From assembly GCF_030814995.1 (NCBI RefSeq), contig NZ_JAUSVX010000004.1:372001-436000 (forward strand): DNA of 64,000 nucleotides. The letters are read 5' to 3'. This stretch comes from Labrys wisconsinensis (GTDB lineage: Bacteria > Pseudomonadota > Alphaproteobacteria > Rhizobiales > Labraceae). Positions 53,936 to 62,465 of the stretch are shown piece by piece (position 1 is the stretch's first letter; the number at the start of each line of letters is the position of its first letter). A program made the translations under genes and the position numbers. A model generated the notes under the pieces. It saw nothing but the letters and a program-made list of their open reading frames with translations. It was not told the DNA's origin and did not search any database.

Positions 53936-55348
53936 TTGCTCGAGCAGTTGGACCCGGTGATCCTCGCACGCGCGCAGTTCGCCTTCACGGTTTCCTTCCA
54001 TTTCATCTTCCCGGCCTTCTCGATCGGGCTCGCGAGCTACCTGATGGTGCTCGAAGGGCTCTGGCTGAAGACCGGGGAGGGCGTCTACGCCAACCTCTAC
54101 CGCTACTGGCTGAAGATCTTCGCGGTGGCGTTCGGCATGGGCGTGGTGTCCGGCCTGGTGATGTCCTACCAGTTCGGCACCAACTGGTCGGTGTTCTCGG
54201 CCAAGGCGGGTCCGGTCATCGGCCCGCTCATGGCCTATGAGGTGCTGACCGCCTTCTTCCTGGAGGCCGGCTTCCTCGGCGTGATGCTGTTCGGCATCAG
54301 CAAGGTGGGCAAGGGCCTGCATTTCTTCGCCACATGCATGGTGGCGCTCGGCACGCTGATCTCGGCGACGTGGATCATCGCGGTGAACAGCTGGATGCAG
54401 ACGCCTGCCGGCTTCGCGATCAACGCCAAGGGCCAGTTCGTGCCGGCGGGCTCCTGGCTGACGATCATCTTCAACCCCAGCTTTCCCTACCGCCTCGTCC
54501 ACACCGTGATCGCGGCCTATCTCACCACCGCCTTCGTGGTCGGCGCCGTCGGCGCCTGGCACCTCCTCAAGGACCGCGCCAATCCCGGCGCGCGCAAGAT
54601 GTTCTCGATGGCGATGTGGATGGCGGCCCTCGTCGCCCCCATCCAGATCCTGGCCGGCGATGCGCACGGCCTCAACACGCTGGAGCACCAGCCGGCCAAG
54701 GTCCTGGCCATGGAGGGCGACTACCAGCCGAGCCCCGACGGCGCTCCGCTCATCCTGTTCGGCCTGCCCAGCAACGAGGAGGCCCGCGTCCACTACGAAG
54801 TGTCGATCCCCCATGTCGGATCGCTGATCCTCAAGCACGATCCCTTCGCGCCGCTGCCGGGCCTCACCGACTTCCCGCGCGACCAGTGGCCGCCGGTGCC
54901 GATCGTCTTCTGGTCGTTCCGGATCATGGTCGCGATCGGCTTCGCCATGCTCGGCCTCGGCCTGTGGAGCCTGTTCGCCCGCTTCCGCGGCTGGCTCTAC
55001 GACTGGTCCTGGCTGCACCGGGCCGCCGTCCTCATGGGGCCTGCCGGCTTCGTCGCGGTGATCGCCGGCTGGGTGACGACCGAGGTCGGCCGCCAGCCCT
55101 TCACGGTCTATGGCCTGCTGCGCACCGACGAGTCGCATTCGCCGCTCGCGGCCCCGGCGATCGCCGCGTCGCTGCTCGCCTTCGTCCTGGTCTATTTCAC
55201 CGCGTTCGGGGCGGGCACCTATTATCTCCTGCGTCTGATGGGCAAGCCGCCCGAGCGTGGGGAGACGGAGCCGCCGAACGTGCCGCACCGCGCGGCCGGC
55301 ATCACGCCGGCGGCGACCGTCGCCCTGCCCGTGCCGGCGGAGAAGTGA
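53936..55348 (+). CDS. cydA: Cytochrome bd-type (cyanide-insensitive) quinol oxidase subunit I
   Basis: 470 residues from a TTG start after GGGAGGGTGGGACG. About nine membrane helices. The haem ligand region AQFAFTVSFHFIFPAFSIG, the quinol-binding region and TTEVGRQPFTVYGLLRT are visible. The quinol loop is short, which places it in the CIO/CioA branch. Reduces oxygen to water with ubiquinol electrons. TGGCACGACG at about 53889 resembles half of a sigma-54 promoter but lacks the -12 part. Confidence 0.9.
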   Translation: MLEQLDPVILARAQFAFTVSFHFIFPAFSIGLASYLMVLEGLWLKTGEGVYANLYRYWLKIFAVAFGMGVVSGLVMSYQFGTNWSVFSAKAGPVIGPLMAYEVLTAFFLEAGFLGVMLFGISKVGKGLHFFATCMVALGTLISATWIIAVNSWMQTPAGFAINAKGQFVPAGSWLTIIFNPSFPYRLVHTVIAAYLTTAFVVGAVGAWHLLKDRANPGARKMFSMAMWMAALVAPIQILAGDAHGLNTLEHQPAKVLAMEGDYQPSPDGAPLILFGLPSNEEARVHYEVSIPHVGSLILKHDPFAPLPGLTDFPRDQWPPVPIVFWSFRIMVAIGFAMLGLGLWSLFARFRGWLYDWSWLHRAAVLMGPAGFVAVIAGWVTTEVGRQPFTVYGLLRTDESHSPLAAPAIAASLLAFVLVYFTAFGAGTYYLLRLMGKPPERGETEPPNVPHRAAGITPAATVALPVPAEK

Positions 55349-55351
55349 GCC

Positions 55352-56356
55352 ATGGCCAGCCTCGACCTCACCATCGTCTGGGCCGGGATCATCGGCTTTG
55401 CCGTGATGGCCTATGTCGTGATGGACGGCTTCGACCTCGGCATCGGCATCCTGTTTCCGACCCTCGCGGTCGGAGACGAGCGGGACCAGGCGATGAATTC
55501 GATCGCGCCGGTGTGGGACGGCAACGAGACCTGGCTGGTGATGGGCGGCGGCGGATTGTTCGCGGCCTTTCCGCTCGCCTACGCCATCATCCTTCCGGCG
55601 ACCTATCCCCTGATGATCGCCATGCTGCTCGGCCTGGTCTTCCGCGGCGTCGCCTTCGAGTTCCGCTGGCGCGATTCGGGTCACCGGCCGCTCTGGGACG
55701 CGGCCTTCTCGATCGGCTCGGTGGTCGCGGCCCTGGCCCAGGGCATCACGCTCGGCGCCATCCTCCAGGGCATCCGTGTCGAGAACGACGCCTATGCCGG
55801 CGGCTGGCTGGACTGGCTGAGCCCGTTCAGCGTGCTGACCGGCGTCGCGGTCGTGATCGGCTATGCGCTGCTCGGTGCGACCTGGCTGATCTGGAAGACC
55901 GAGGGGCCCTGCCAACGGCATGCCCGCCGTGCCGCGTTCTGGCTCGGCCTGGCGACGCTCGTCGCCCTCGGCGGCGTGAGCGCGGCGACGCCGTTCCTGC
56001 ACTACGACTATTGGCGCCGCTGGTTCGCCATGCCGGGGGTGCTGGCCACGGCGCAGGTGCCGCTGCTGGTGGCGATCTCGACGGCCACCTTCTTCTGGAG
56101 CCTCCGGCGCGAGTTCGAATTGCTGCCGTTCCTCATGGCCCTCGTGCTCTTCCTCCTTGGCTTCGTCGGCCTCGGCATCAGCATCTACCCCCACATCGTG
56201 CCGCGGACGGTGACGATCTGGGACGCCGCCGCGCCGCACGACAGCCAGGTCTTCATGCTGGTCGGCGCCGTCGTCATCATCCCCCTCATCCTCGCCTATA
56301 CGGCCTGGGCCTATTGGGTGTTCCGCGGCAAGGTCGGCACGCACGGCTATCACTGA
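55352..56356 (+). CDS. cydB: Cytochrome bd-type quinol oxidase subunit II
   Basis: 334 residues, eight or so membrane helices. Family landmarks: GFAVMAYVVMDGFDLGIGIL, APVWDGNETWLVMGGGGLFAAFP, FEFRWRD and GISIYPHIVP. Partners CydA 3 bp upstream; its stop overlaps the start of the small subunit gene. Confidence 0.92.
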   Translation: MASLDLTIVWAGIIGFAVMAYVVMDGFDLGIGILFPTLAVGDERDQAMNSIAPVWDGNETWLVMGGGGLFAAFPLAYAIILPATYPLMIAMLLGLVFRGVAFEFRWRDSGHRPLWDAAFSIGSVVAALAQGITLGAILQGIRVENDAYAGGWLDWLSPFSVLTGVAVVIGYALLGATWLIWKTEGPCQRHARRAAFWLGLATLVALGGVSAATPFLHYDYWRRWFAMPGVLATAQVPLLVAISTATFFWSLRREFELLPFLMALVLFLLGFVGLGISIYPHIVPRTVTIWDAAAPHDSQVFMLVGAVVIIPLILAYTAWAYWVFRGKVGTHGYH

Positions 56357-56478
56357 TGGCCTCGCCCGCGCCCCTCTGGCAGCGCCTCGCCTGGATGGCG
56401 GCGATCTGGGCGGCGAGCGTCCTCGCCCTCGGGGCCGTCGCCGGCGCGATCCGGTTCATGCTGGCGGGCTCGGGGTGA
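56356..56478 (+). CDS. Small cytochrome bd-associated membrane protein (DUF2474/CydX-like)
   Basis: 40 residues with one membrane helix (LAWMAAIWAASVLALGAVAGAI) preceded by PLWQR. The start overlaps the cydB stop (TGATG). Small single-helix proteins of this kind follow CIO-type cydAB genes in proteobacteria and stabilise the haem-containing core. Position and helix make the call; the sequence is too short for more. Confidence 0.78.
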   Translation: MASPAPLWQRLAWMAAIWAASVLALGAVAGAIRFMLAGSG

Positions 56479-56517
56479 GCGGGCGTCGCCGGAGCGTGGC
56501 AGGCGCTTCGCCCGTCG

Positions 56518-56994
56518 TCACGCCGGCGCGCCGGGTGCTCCGGGGACGGGCGGGTGCGCGGCGGCCGGCATTGCCTTCCCCGCGACCGCGCGGTGGATCT
56601 CCTCGGTCAGGGTGTTGTTGGTCTCGATCAGCCGATGGATCTCGTCCTGGATCTTCAGGAGCGCCTCGGCGTCCTTGTAGGTCTGCAGAGCCTGCTTGTC
56701 CGAGGCCGCGGCCGCGACCTTCTGGCCCACCATGATGACCGACAGGAGCACGAGCTGCAGGAAGGTCTGGGCGATCCAGGCGATCAGCGACGCCACGCCG
56801 CCCTCGATGGCCGCGGGCAGGCTGACCAGGGCGATCGCGGCGAAGATATAGGCGCACCACATGGTGCCGACCGCGTCGGTGATCACGAGGGCGATGCGCC
56901 CGTTCAGCCCGATATGCTCCTGATCGGTCAGGTGCGGTCCGGCCTTCTGGCGTTCCGCAAGTCGCTGCTTGGGACTGTGTTCGACCTTCGTCAT
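56518..56994 (-). CDS. DUF1003-like membrane protein
   Basis: 158 residues. Two membrane helices (about residues 47-65, [18 protein letters not shown], and 70-92, [20 protein letters not shown]) are followed by [20 protein letters not shown] and an amphipathic helix ([20 protein letters not shown]). This resembles the DUF1003 inner-membrane family. Function unknown. Its promoter region is shared with the dnaK control region, so it may respond to the same regulator. Confidence 0.6.
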   Translation of the reverse strand: MTKVEHSPKQRLAERQKAGPHLTDQEHIGLNGRIALVITDAVGTMWCAYIFAAIALVSLPAAIEGGVASLIAWIAQTFLQLVLLSVIMVGQKVAAAASDKQALQTYKDAEALLKIQDEIHRLIETNNTLTEEIHRAVAGKAMPAAAHPPVPGAPGAPA

Positions 56995-57143
56995 CGGGCT
57001 CTCACGACGGAATGGACCAGGGCTTCGACCATGCGGCCTGCGCGCACCGCCATGTCACGGATCGACGCACGCGCATCTGCGAGACCTCGGCCGGGCTGCC
57101 CCTCCACCTGCCGAATAGAGCATGTCATCTCGCTGAAATACAT

Positions 57144-57229
57144 GGACAAATTGTCCGTCGGCGGCGGACGGAACGACCGTGGCGGACGCGAATGGACATT
57201 TTGTCCGGCTCGCCGGGGACAGCTTGTCC
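57144..57229. promoter_or_regulatory. Three GGACA-N3-TGTCC palindromes, probable activator sites
   Basis: GGACAAATTGTCC at 57144-57156, GGACATTTTGTCC at 57194-57206 and GGACAGCTTGTCC at 57217-57229. Centres are 50 and 23 bp apart. They lie about 53 to 138 bp upstream of the -24 element, where enhancer-binding proteins usually sit. The sigma-54 activator encoded at 61080 is the natural candidate to bind them. Confidence 0.68.
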
Positions 57230-57281
57230 GCCGCCGTGGGCTTCCGGTCCTCAAGCCCTTGAAACCATTGTATGCTCGGGC

Positions 57282-57297
57282 TGGCACGCGTGTTGCT
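57282..57297 (+). promoter_or_regulatory. Sigma-54 (RpoN) promoter of dnaK
   Basis: TGGCACGCGTGTTGCT matches the -24/-12 consensus TGGCAC-N5-TTGC(A/T) at every defined position. It faces dnaK. A sigma-54 promoter is unusual for dnaK, which is normally driven by sigma-32 or HrcA-controlled promoters. Confidence 0.8.
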
Positions 57298-57509
57298 GTC
57301 CAGGTCGCTGTCGGGCAATGCCGCGGCGTCGGCGGACGGACGAGACACCATGGCACGGGGCGGGAGGCTCGCCCGTGGCCGCCTGTGCCGAAGGGTGCCA
57401 CCCGAGTGGAGGGGGCGACCCTGGTGAAAGGCCGATGAAGCCGTCCGCCGGAAGCGCCGGGCGGCGAGACAGCGTTCGAGCGAGAGCATCAAGTCCAGGG
57501 AGGAGCAAG

Positions 57510-59408
57510 GTGGCCACAGTCATCGGGATCGATCTGGGTACGACCAATTCCTGCGTCGCCGTCATCGACGGCAAGACGACGCGCATCATCGAGAATGCCG
57601 AGGGCGCCCGCACGACGCCCTCGGTCGTCGCGTTCACCAGCGATGGCGAACGCCTCGTCGGACAGCCGGCCCGCCGGCAGGCCGTGACCAATCCGACCAA
57701 CACGATCTTCGCGGTGAAGCGGTTGATCGGCCGGCGCTACGACGACCCGACCGTCGAGAAGGACAAGGCGCTGGTTCCCTACAGGATCGTCAAGGCGGCG
57801 AACGGCGACGCCTGGGTGGAGGCGGATGGCAAGGCCTATTCGCCCTCGCAGATCTCGGCCTTCATCCTGCAGAAGATGAAGGAGACGGCCGAGGCCAATC
57901 TCGGCGAGAAGGTCAGCCAGGCGGTCATCACGGTTCCGGCCTATTTCAACGATGCGCAACGCCAGGCGACCAAGGATGCCGGCAGGATCGCCGGCCTGGA
58001 GGTCCTGCGCATCATCAACGAGCCGACGGCGGCGGCGCTCGCGTATGGGCTGGAGAAGAAGAAGCAGGCCAAGATCGCCGTCTACGATCTCGGCGGCGGC
58101 ACGTTCGACATCTCCATTCTCGACATCGGGGACGGGGTCTTCGAGGTCAAGTCGACCAATGGCGACACGTTCCTCGGCGGCGAGGACTTCGACATGCGCC
58201 TGGTCAACTATCTCGCCGACGAGTTCCAGCGCGAGCAGGGCATCGATCTGAGAAAGGACAAGCTGGCGCTGCAGCGGCTGAAGGAGGCCGCGGAGAAGGC
58301 CAAGATCGAGCTCTCCACCACCACGCAGACCGAGGTCAACCTGCCCTACGTCACGGCCGACGCTTCGGGGCCGAAGCATCTGCTGGTCAAGCTGACGCGC
58401 GCCAGGTTCGAGTCGCTGGTCGAGGACCTCGTGCAGAGAACCATCGAGCCCTGCCTCAACGCGCTGAAGGACGCGGGACTGACCGCCCAGGACATCGGCG
58501 AGGTGGTGCTGGTCGGCGGCATGACCCGCATGCCGAAGATTCAGGAGGTCGTGCAGAAGATCTTCGGCCGGGAGCCGCACAAGGGCGTGAACCCGGACGA
58601 GGTGGTCGCGGTCGGCGCGGCGATCCAGGCCGGCGTGCTGCAGGGAGACGTCAAGGACGTTCTCCTGCTCGACGTGACCCCGCTGTCGCTCGGCCTCGAA
58701 ACCCTGGGCGGCGTCTTCACGCGTCTCATCGAACGCAACACCACGGTCCCGGCCAAGAAGAGCCAGGTCTTCTCCACGGCGGACGACAACCAGAGCGCCG
58801 TCACCATCCGGGTGTTCCAGGGCGAGCGCGAGATGGCGGCCGACAACAAGCTCCTCGGGCAGTTCGACCTGATGGGCATTCCGCCGGCGCCGCGCGGCGT
58901 GCCGCAGATCGACGTGACCTTCGACATCGATGCCAACGGCATCGTCAACGTCTCGGCCAAGGACAAGGGCACGGGCAAGGAGCAGCGCATCCAGATCCAG
59001 GCGTCCGGCGGCCTGTCCGAGGCCGACATCGACAGGATGGTCAAGGACGCGCAGGCCCATGCCGCCGAGGACAAGAGGCGCCGGGAAGCCGTCGAGGCGA
59101 AGAATGCCGCCGAGGCGCTGCTGCACGCGACGGAGAAGACGGTGGCCGAGCATGGCGCCAAGCTGTTTGACGCCGACCGCCGGGCGATCGAGAATGCCAT
59201 GGCCGACCTTCGCGAGGCGCTGAAAGGGGACGATGCGTCCACGATCGGCGCGAAGGCGGGCGCTTTGCAGCATCAGTCGACGAAGCTCGCGGAGGCCATC
59301 CATGCAGCGTCTGGGAAGACTTCCGACACGGCGCCGCGGCCGGATGGCGACGGCGTCGTCGATGCCGAGTTCACGGAGGTCGACGACGACAGGAAGAAGC
59401 CGACGTGA
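57510..59408 (+). CDS. dnaK: Hsp70 chaperone DnaK
   Basis: 632 residues from a GTG with AGGGAGGAG upstream, beginning [17 protein letters not shown]. The ATPase domain shows [13 protein letters not shown] and [14 protein letters not shown]; the substrate-binding domain begins near residue 385; the tail ends [12 protein letters not shown]. It folds and disaggregates proteins with the CbpA-type co-chaperone downstream. It is probably a second, specialised copy, because it is driven by sigma-54 and has CbpA/CbpM instead of DnaJ/GrpE as neighbours. Confidence 0.93.
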   Translation: MATVIGIDLGTTNSCVAVIDGKTTRIIENAEGARTTPSVVAFTSDGERLVGQPARRQAVTNPTNTIFAVKRLIGRRYDDPTVEKDKALVPYRIVKAANGDAWVEADGKAYSPSQISAFILQKMKETAEANLGEKVSQAVITVPAYFNDAQRQATKDAGRIAGLEVLRIINEPTAAALAYGLEKKKQAKIAVYDLGGGTFDISILDIGDGVFEVKSTNGDTFLGGEDFDMRLVNYLADEFQREQGIDLRKDKLALQRLKEAAEKAKIELSTTTQTEVNLPYVTADASGPKHLLVKLTRARFESLVEDLVQRTIEPCLNALKDAGLTAQDIGEVVLVGGMTRMPKIQEVVQKIFGREPHKGVNPDEVVAVGAAIQAGVLQGDVKDVLLLDVTPLSLGLETLGGVFTRLIERNTTVPAKKSQVFSTADDNQSAVTIRVFQGEREMAADNKLLGQFDLMGIPPAPRGVPQIDVTFDIDANGIVNVSAKDKGTGKEQRIQIQASGGLSEADIDRMVKDAQAHAAEDKRRREAVEAKNAAEALLHATEKTVAEHGAKLFDADRRAIENAMADLREALKGDDASTIGAKAGALQHQSTKLAEAIHAASGKTSDTAPRPDGDGVVDAEFTEVDDDRKKPT

Positions 59409-59535
59409 GAGGGCGACGGAGCGGGGAGGTCCGCGCCATCTTCGGCCATGCGCATCGCCGGCGCAGGCGAGGCCTCCCGATCGATCGGAGGGCGGTTCGC
59501 ATGCCGTTCTCCACCAAGCTCTTCCGGAGTGAGTT

Positions 59536-60441
59536 GTGAAAAGTCCCTATGAGGTTCTCGGCGTCGCTCCGACGGCTTCCACGGCCGAGATCCAGAGCGC
59601 GTACCGCAAGCTGGCCAAGAAGCTGCATCCCGATCTCAATCCCGGCGACAAGGCGGCGGAGGAGAAGTTCAAGGAGGTCGCCGGCGCCTACGACCTGCTC
59701 AGCGATGCCGAGAAGCGCAAGCGCTTCGACAAGGGCGAGATCGACGCGACCGGGGCGGAGCGCCCGCAGCAGCATTTCTATCGCGACTTCGCCACCGCGG
59801 ACGAAGGCCATCCCTACGCCGATGCCGGCGGCTTCGCCGACTTCATGGAGTCCGACGATGCCTTCGCCGAGCTTTTGCGGCGCAGCCAGCGGGCGCAGGC
59901 CAACCGGCGCGGACGGGATCTGCACTACCGCCTGCCGATCGAGTTCGTGGAAGCGATCACGGGCGCCAACAAGCGCCTGACCCTGCCGGAGGGGGGCACG
60001 CTCGACGTCAAGATCCCGCCCGGCCTGGTCGACGGGCAGGTCCTGCGCCTCAAGGGCAAGGGCGCGCCGGGGGCCGGCCAAGGCGGCCCCGGGGACGCGC
60101 TGATCGAGGTGGAGGTGCTGCCCGATCCCCGCTTCGCCCGCGAGGGCGACGACATTTCCCTGGAGCTGCCCGTCTCGCTCGCCGAGGCGGTGCTCGGCGG
60201 CAAGGTCCGCGTCCCGACGCCGACCGGAGACGTGACCATGTCGGTGCCGAAGGGATCCAACACCGGGACGACCCTGCGCCTGAGAGGCAAGGGCGCGCCC
60301 CGGCGCGGCGGCGGGGCCGGCGACCAGTTCGTCAAGCTGAAGGTGGTCCTGCCGAAATCGCCGGATCCCGAGCTCGAGGCGTTCGTGTCGAGCTGGAGCA
60401 AGGGTCGAGACTTCAATCCGCGCGAGGATGGGACGTCGTGA
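59536..60441 (+). CDS. cbpA: CbpA-type DnaJ co-chaperone
   Basis: 301 residues from a GTG. J domain at residues 1-68 with the HPD motif in [11 protein letters not shown]. Residues 110-300 form the two C-terminal peptide-binding domains ([42 protein letters not shown]). The zinc-finger region of true DnaJ is missing, as in CbpA. Stimulates DnaK ATPase. 127 bp after dnaK. Confidence 0.88.
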   Translation: MKSPYEVLGVAPTASTAEIQSAYRKLAKKLHPDLNPGDKAAEEKFKEVAGAYDLLSDAEKRKRFDKGEIDATGAERPQQHFYRDFATADEGHPYADAGGFADFMESDDAFAELLRRSQRAQANRRGRDLHYRLPIEFVEAITGANKRLTLPEGGTLDVKIPPGLVDGQVLRLKGKGAPGAGQGGPGDALIEVEVLPDPRFAREGDDISLELPVSLAEAVLGGKVRVPTPTGDVTMSVPKGSNTGTTLRLRGKGAPRRGGGAGDQFVKLKVVLPKSPDPELEAFVSSWSKGRDFNPREDGTS

Positions 60442-60719
60442 CGATGGACAAGCAGGAGTTCCTGGCCTCCTCGGGCCTCGAGGTGCAGACGCTGGAATTC
60501 TGGATCGAGCAGCGCTGGCTCATTCCGGAAGAGACCGCCGTCGGCATGCGGTTTTCGGATGTCGACATGGCGCGCGCCCGCCTCATCCGGGAGCTGAGGC
60601 ATGATTTCGGCGCGAACGATGCGGGCATCGACGTCATCCTCCATCTCATGGACCAGCTCCACGGGATGCGCCGCGCCCTGGCGCAGCTGCGCGGGGAGAT
60701 CCAGGGGCGTTCGTCCTGA
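60438..60719 (+). CDS. cbpM: CbpM-type chaperone modulator
   Basis: 93 residues from the GTG that overlaps the cbpA stop (GTGA); an ATG two codons later is the alternative. MerR-like helical fold ([59 protein letters not shown]). CbpM binds the J domain of CbpA and inhibits it. The cbpA-cbpM pair is conserved in E. coli, which supports both calls. Confidence 0.85.
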   Translation: MTMDKQEFLASSGLEVQTLEFWIEQRWLIPEETAVGMRFSDVDMARARLIRELRHDFGANDAGIDVILHLMDQLHGMRRALAQLRGEIQGRSS

Positions 60720-60756
60720 GCAGCTTCTCGTGGCCTCGGCCACGAGAAGCTGCTCA
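60717..60756. terminator. Perfect 19-bp-arm hairpin at the end of cbpM
   Basis: Arms TGAGCAGCTTCTCGTGGCC (60717-60735) and its exact complement (60738-60756) enclose a 2-bp loop. The left arm starts with the cbpM stop codon. No T-run follows, so it is either a terminator of the type common in GC-rich bacteria or a stabilising or attenuating structure within the operon. Confidence 0.65.
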
Positions 60757-60803
60757 GCGGCGAAAGGGGCGCGAAATCAGGGCCGAGAGACCGGAGACAT
60801 CCC

Positions 60804-61031
60804 ATGAGCGAGCGGCTGGCGGCACTGGGGCACGGCGAGATCGACACCCTCATCCTGCAGGCGCTGGTGCGCAAGCTCGTCGCCAAGGGGGTGCTGACGC
60901 CGGACGAGGTCCGGGCGCTGCTGTTCGAGGCGGCGACGCGGCTGGACGAGGTCGGCAGCGAGCAGACGCCGCAGGCGGCCCGGAGCATGGTCGAGGAAGA
61001 CCTGGCGCCGGCGTTCCTCGGGAAGGACTAG
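60804..61031 (+). CDS. Small hypothetical protein
   Basis: 75 residues, starting after GGAGACATCCC and ending 48 bp before the response regulator. Mostly helical (HGEIDTLILQALVRKLVAKG, TPDEVRALLFEAATRLDEVG). No recognised family and no cysteine. Position between the chaperone hairpin and the two-component genes suggests the same transcript as the regulator. Confidence 0.65.
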   Translation: MSERLAALGHGEIDTLILQALVRKLVAKGVLTPDEVRALLFEAATRLDEVGSEQTPQAARSMVEEDLAPAFLGKD

Positions 61032-61079
61032 CCGTCCGGGGCGGGCGGACATCGCGCACCGGCGTCGGAAGGACCTGAC

Positions 61080-62465
61080 ATGTCGGAGGATGCAAGCCGC
61101 GAAGCGGCCGAGCCTGTCGCAGACCCGGAATTCGGCCCCTGGCTGGCCCAGGCATCGATCCTGGTCGTCGACGACGAGCCGGGCATGCGCAACTTCCTGG
61201 TCAAGGTCCTCGGGCCGCGCTGCAAGCGGATCGAGGCGGCGGCCGATACCAGGCAGGCGTCGCGCAAGCTCGACGAGCAGCCTTTCGATGTCGTCATCCT
61301 CGACAACATCATGCCGGGCCAGAACGGCCTGGACTGGCTCGCCCAGCAGCGGGCCATCGGCTTCTTCGCCGACGTCATCCTCATGACCGCCTATGCCGAT
61401 CTCGATACGGCGATCAGGGCCCTGCGTGCCGGCGCGGTCGATTTCGTCCTGAAGCCGTTCCGGTCGAACCAGCTTCTGAACGCCGTGGCGCGGTGCCTCG
61501 ACCGCATGAGGCTGCAGCGGGAGAACGACGTCCTGCGCCAGGAGCTGCGCTCGCCGTCGCATCAGATCTTCCTGCGCAACAAGCTGCTCGGTGGCTCCAA
61601 GGCGATCCAGCACGTGCGCGAGACCATCGCGCGCGTCGCGCCCCTGCCGACCTCGGTCCTCCTGACCGGCAAGTCGGGAACCGGGAAGGAGGTTGCAGCC
61701 CGCTCGCTCCATGCGCTGTCCAACCGCTCCGACAAGCTGTTCGTGCCGATCAACTGCGGCGCCATTCCCGCGGACATGATCGAGAGCGAGCTGTTCGGCC
61801 ACGTGAAGGGGGCCTTCACGGGGGCGGGGCGCACGCGCGAGGGCCTGTTCATGCATGCCCATGGCGGCACCGTCTTTCTCGACGAGATCGGCGAGCTCCC
61901 CTATCTCCTGCAGACCAAGCTCTTGCGCGTGCTGGAGGATCGCCGCGTGCGACCGGTCGGCTCGGAGCGCGAGGTTCCCTTCGACGCCCGTTTCGTCTTC
62001 GCCACCAACGCCGATCTGCCCAGGCGCATCGAAGCCGGCACCTTCCGTGCCGACCTCTATTTCCGCATCAATGTCATGCAGGTCCATCTGCCGCCCCTGA
62101 ACGACCGCGGCGACGACGTTCTGGAGCTGGCGGCGCTGTTCATGCACGAGTTCGCCCGCCAGCTCGGCATGCCCCCGGTCGCGATCGACGACAAGGTCCG
62201 CGCCTCGCTCCTGCGCTATGACTGGCCCGGCAACATCCGGGAACTGCGCAACCTGATCGAGCGGACGGTGATCCTCGGCGGCTTTCCCGACGACGTCGAG
62301 AGGGTCGCCGACGGCGACGGAGGCGGCCAGAGCCTGGCCGACGTGGAGAGGCGGCACATCCTGTCGGTCCTGCGCGAGGCCGGTGGAGATCGCGAGGAGG
62401 CCGCCCGCCGGCTCGGCATCTCGCGCAAGACCATCGACCGCAAATGCGTCAGCTGGCATGTCTGA
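61080..62465 (+). CDS. Sigma-54-dependent response regulator (NtrC family)
   Basis: 461 residues. Receiver domain with phospho-acceptor D75 ([12 protein letters not shown]), AAA+ domain from about residue 165 with a Walker A variant GKSGTGKE, the sigma-54-contacting GAFTGA loop, Walker [12 protein letters not shown], and a C-terminal Fis-type helix-turn-helix ([15 protein letters not shown]). It activates sigma-54 promoters when phosphorylated by the kinase downstream (8-bp overlap). The dnaK promoter and its three upstream palindromes are the likely target. Confidence 0.9.
   Translation: MSEDASREAAEPVADPEFGPWLAQASILVVDDEPGMRNFLVKVLGPRCKRIEAAADTRQASRKLDEQPFDVVILDNIMPGQNGLDWLAQQRAIGFFADVILMTAYADLDTAIRALRAGAVDFVLKPFRSNQLLNAVARCLDRMRLQRENDVLRQELRSPSHQIFLRNKLLGGSKAIQHVRETIARVAPLPTSVLLTGKSGTGKEVAARSLHALSNRSDKLFVPINCGAIPADMIESELFGHVKGAFTGAGRTREGLFMHAHGGTVFLDEIGELPYLLQTKLLRVLEDRRVRPVGSEREVPFDARFVFATNADLPRRIEAGTFRADLYFRINVMQVHLPPLNDRGDDVLELAALFMHEFARQLGMPPVAIDDKVRASLLRYDWPGNIRELRNLIERTVILGGFPDDVERVADGDGGGQSLADVERRHILSVLREAGGDREEAARRLGISRKTIDRKCVSWHV

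Larger units (their letters stand above)
56995..57509. promoter_or_regulatory. 515-bp dnaK control region
   Basis: No convincing gene. It contains three GGACA-N3-TGTCC palindromes (57144-57229) and a -24/-12 promoter (57282-57297), followed by about 210 bp of leader before the GTG of dnaK. In-frame ATG codons upstream of that GTG (57012, 57435) lack homology to DnaK and are not used. Confidence 0.65.

Noticed and set aside
53708-56353. An 881-codon open frame on the minus strand opposite cydAB
   Set aside because: Antisense shadow of conserved membrane-protein genes; composition is dominated by Asp, Glu, Arg, His and Gly with no domain.
57012-57509. An N-terminally extended DnaK starting at 57012
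   Set aside because: The extra 166 residues run through the operator palindromes and the -24/-12 promoter, have no homology to DnaK, and a GTG with an ideal ribosome binding site starts the conserved sequence.
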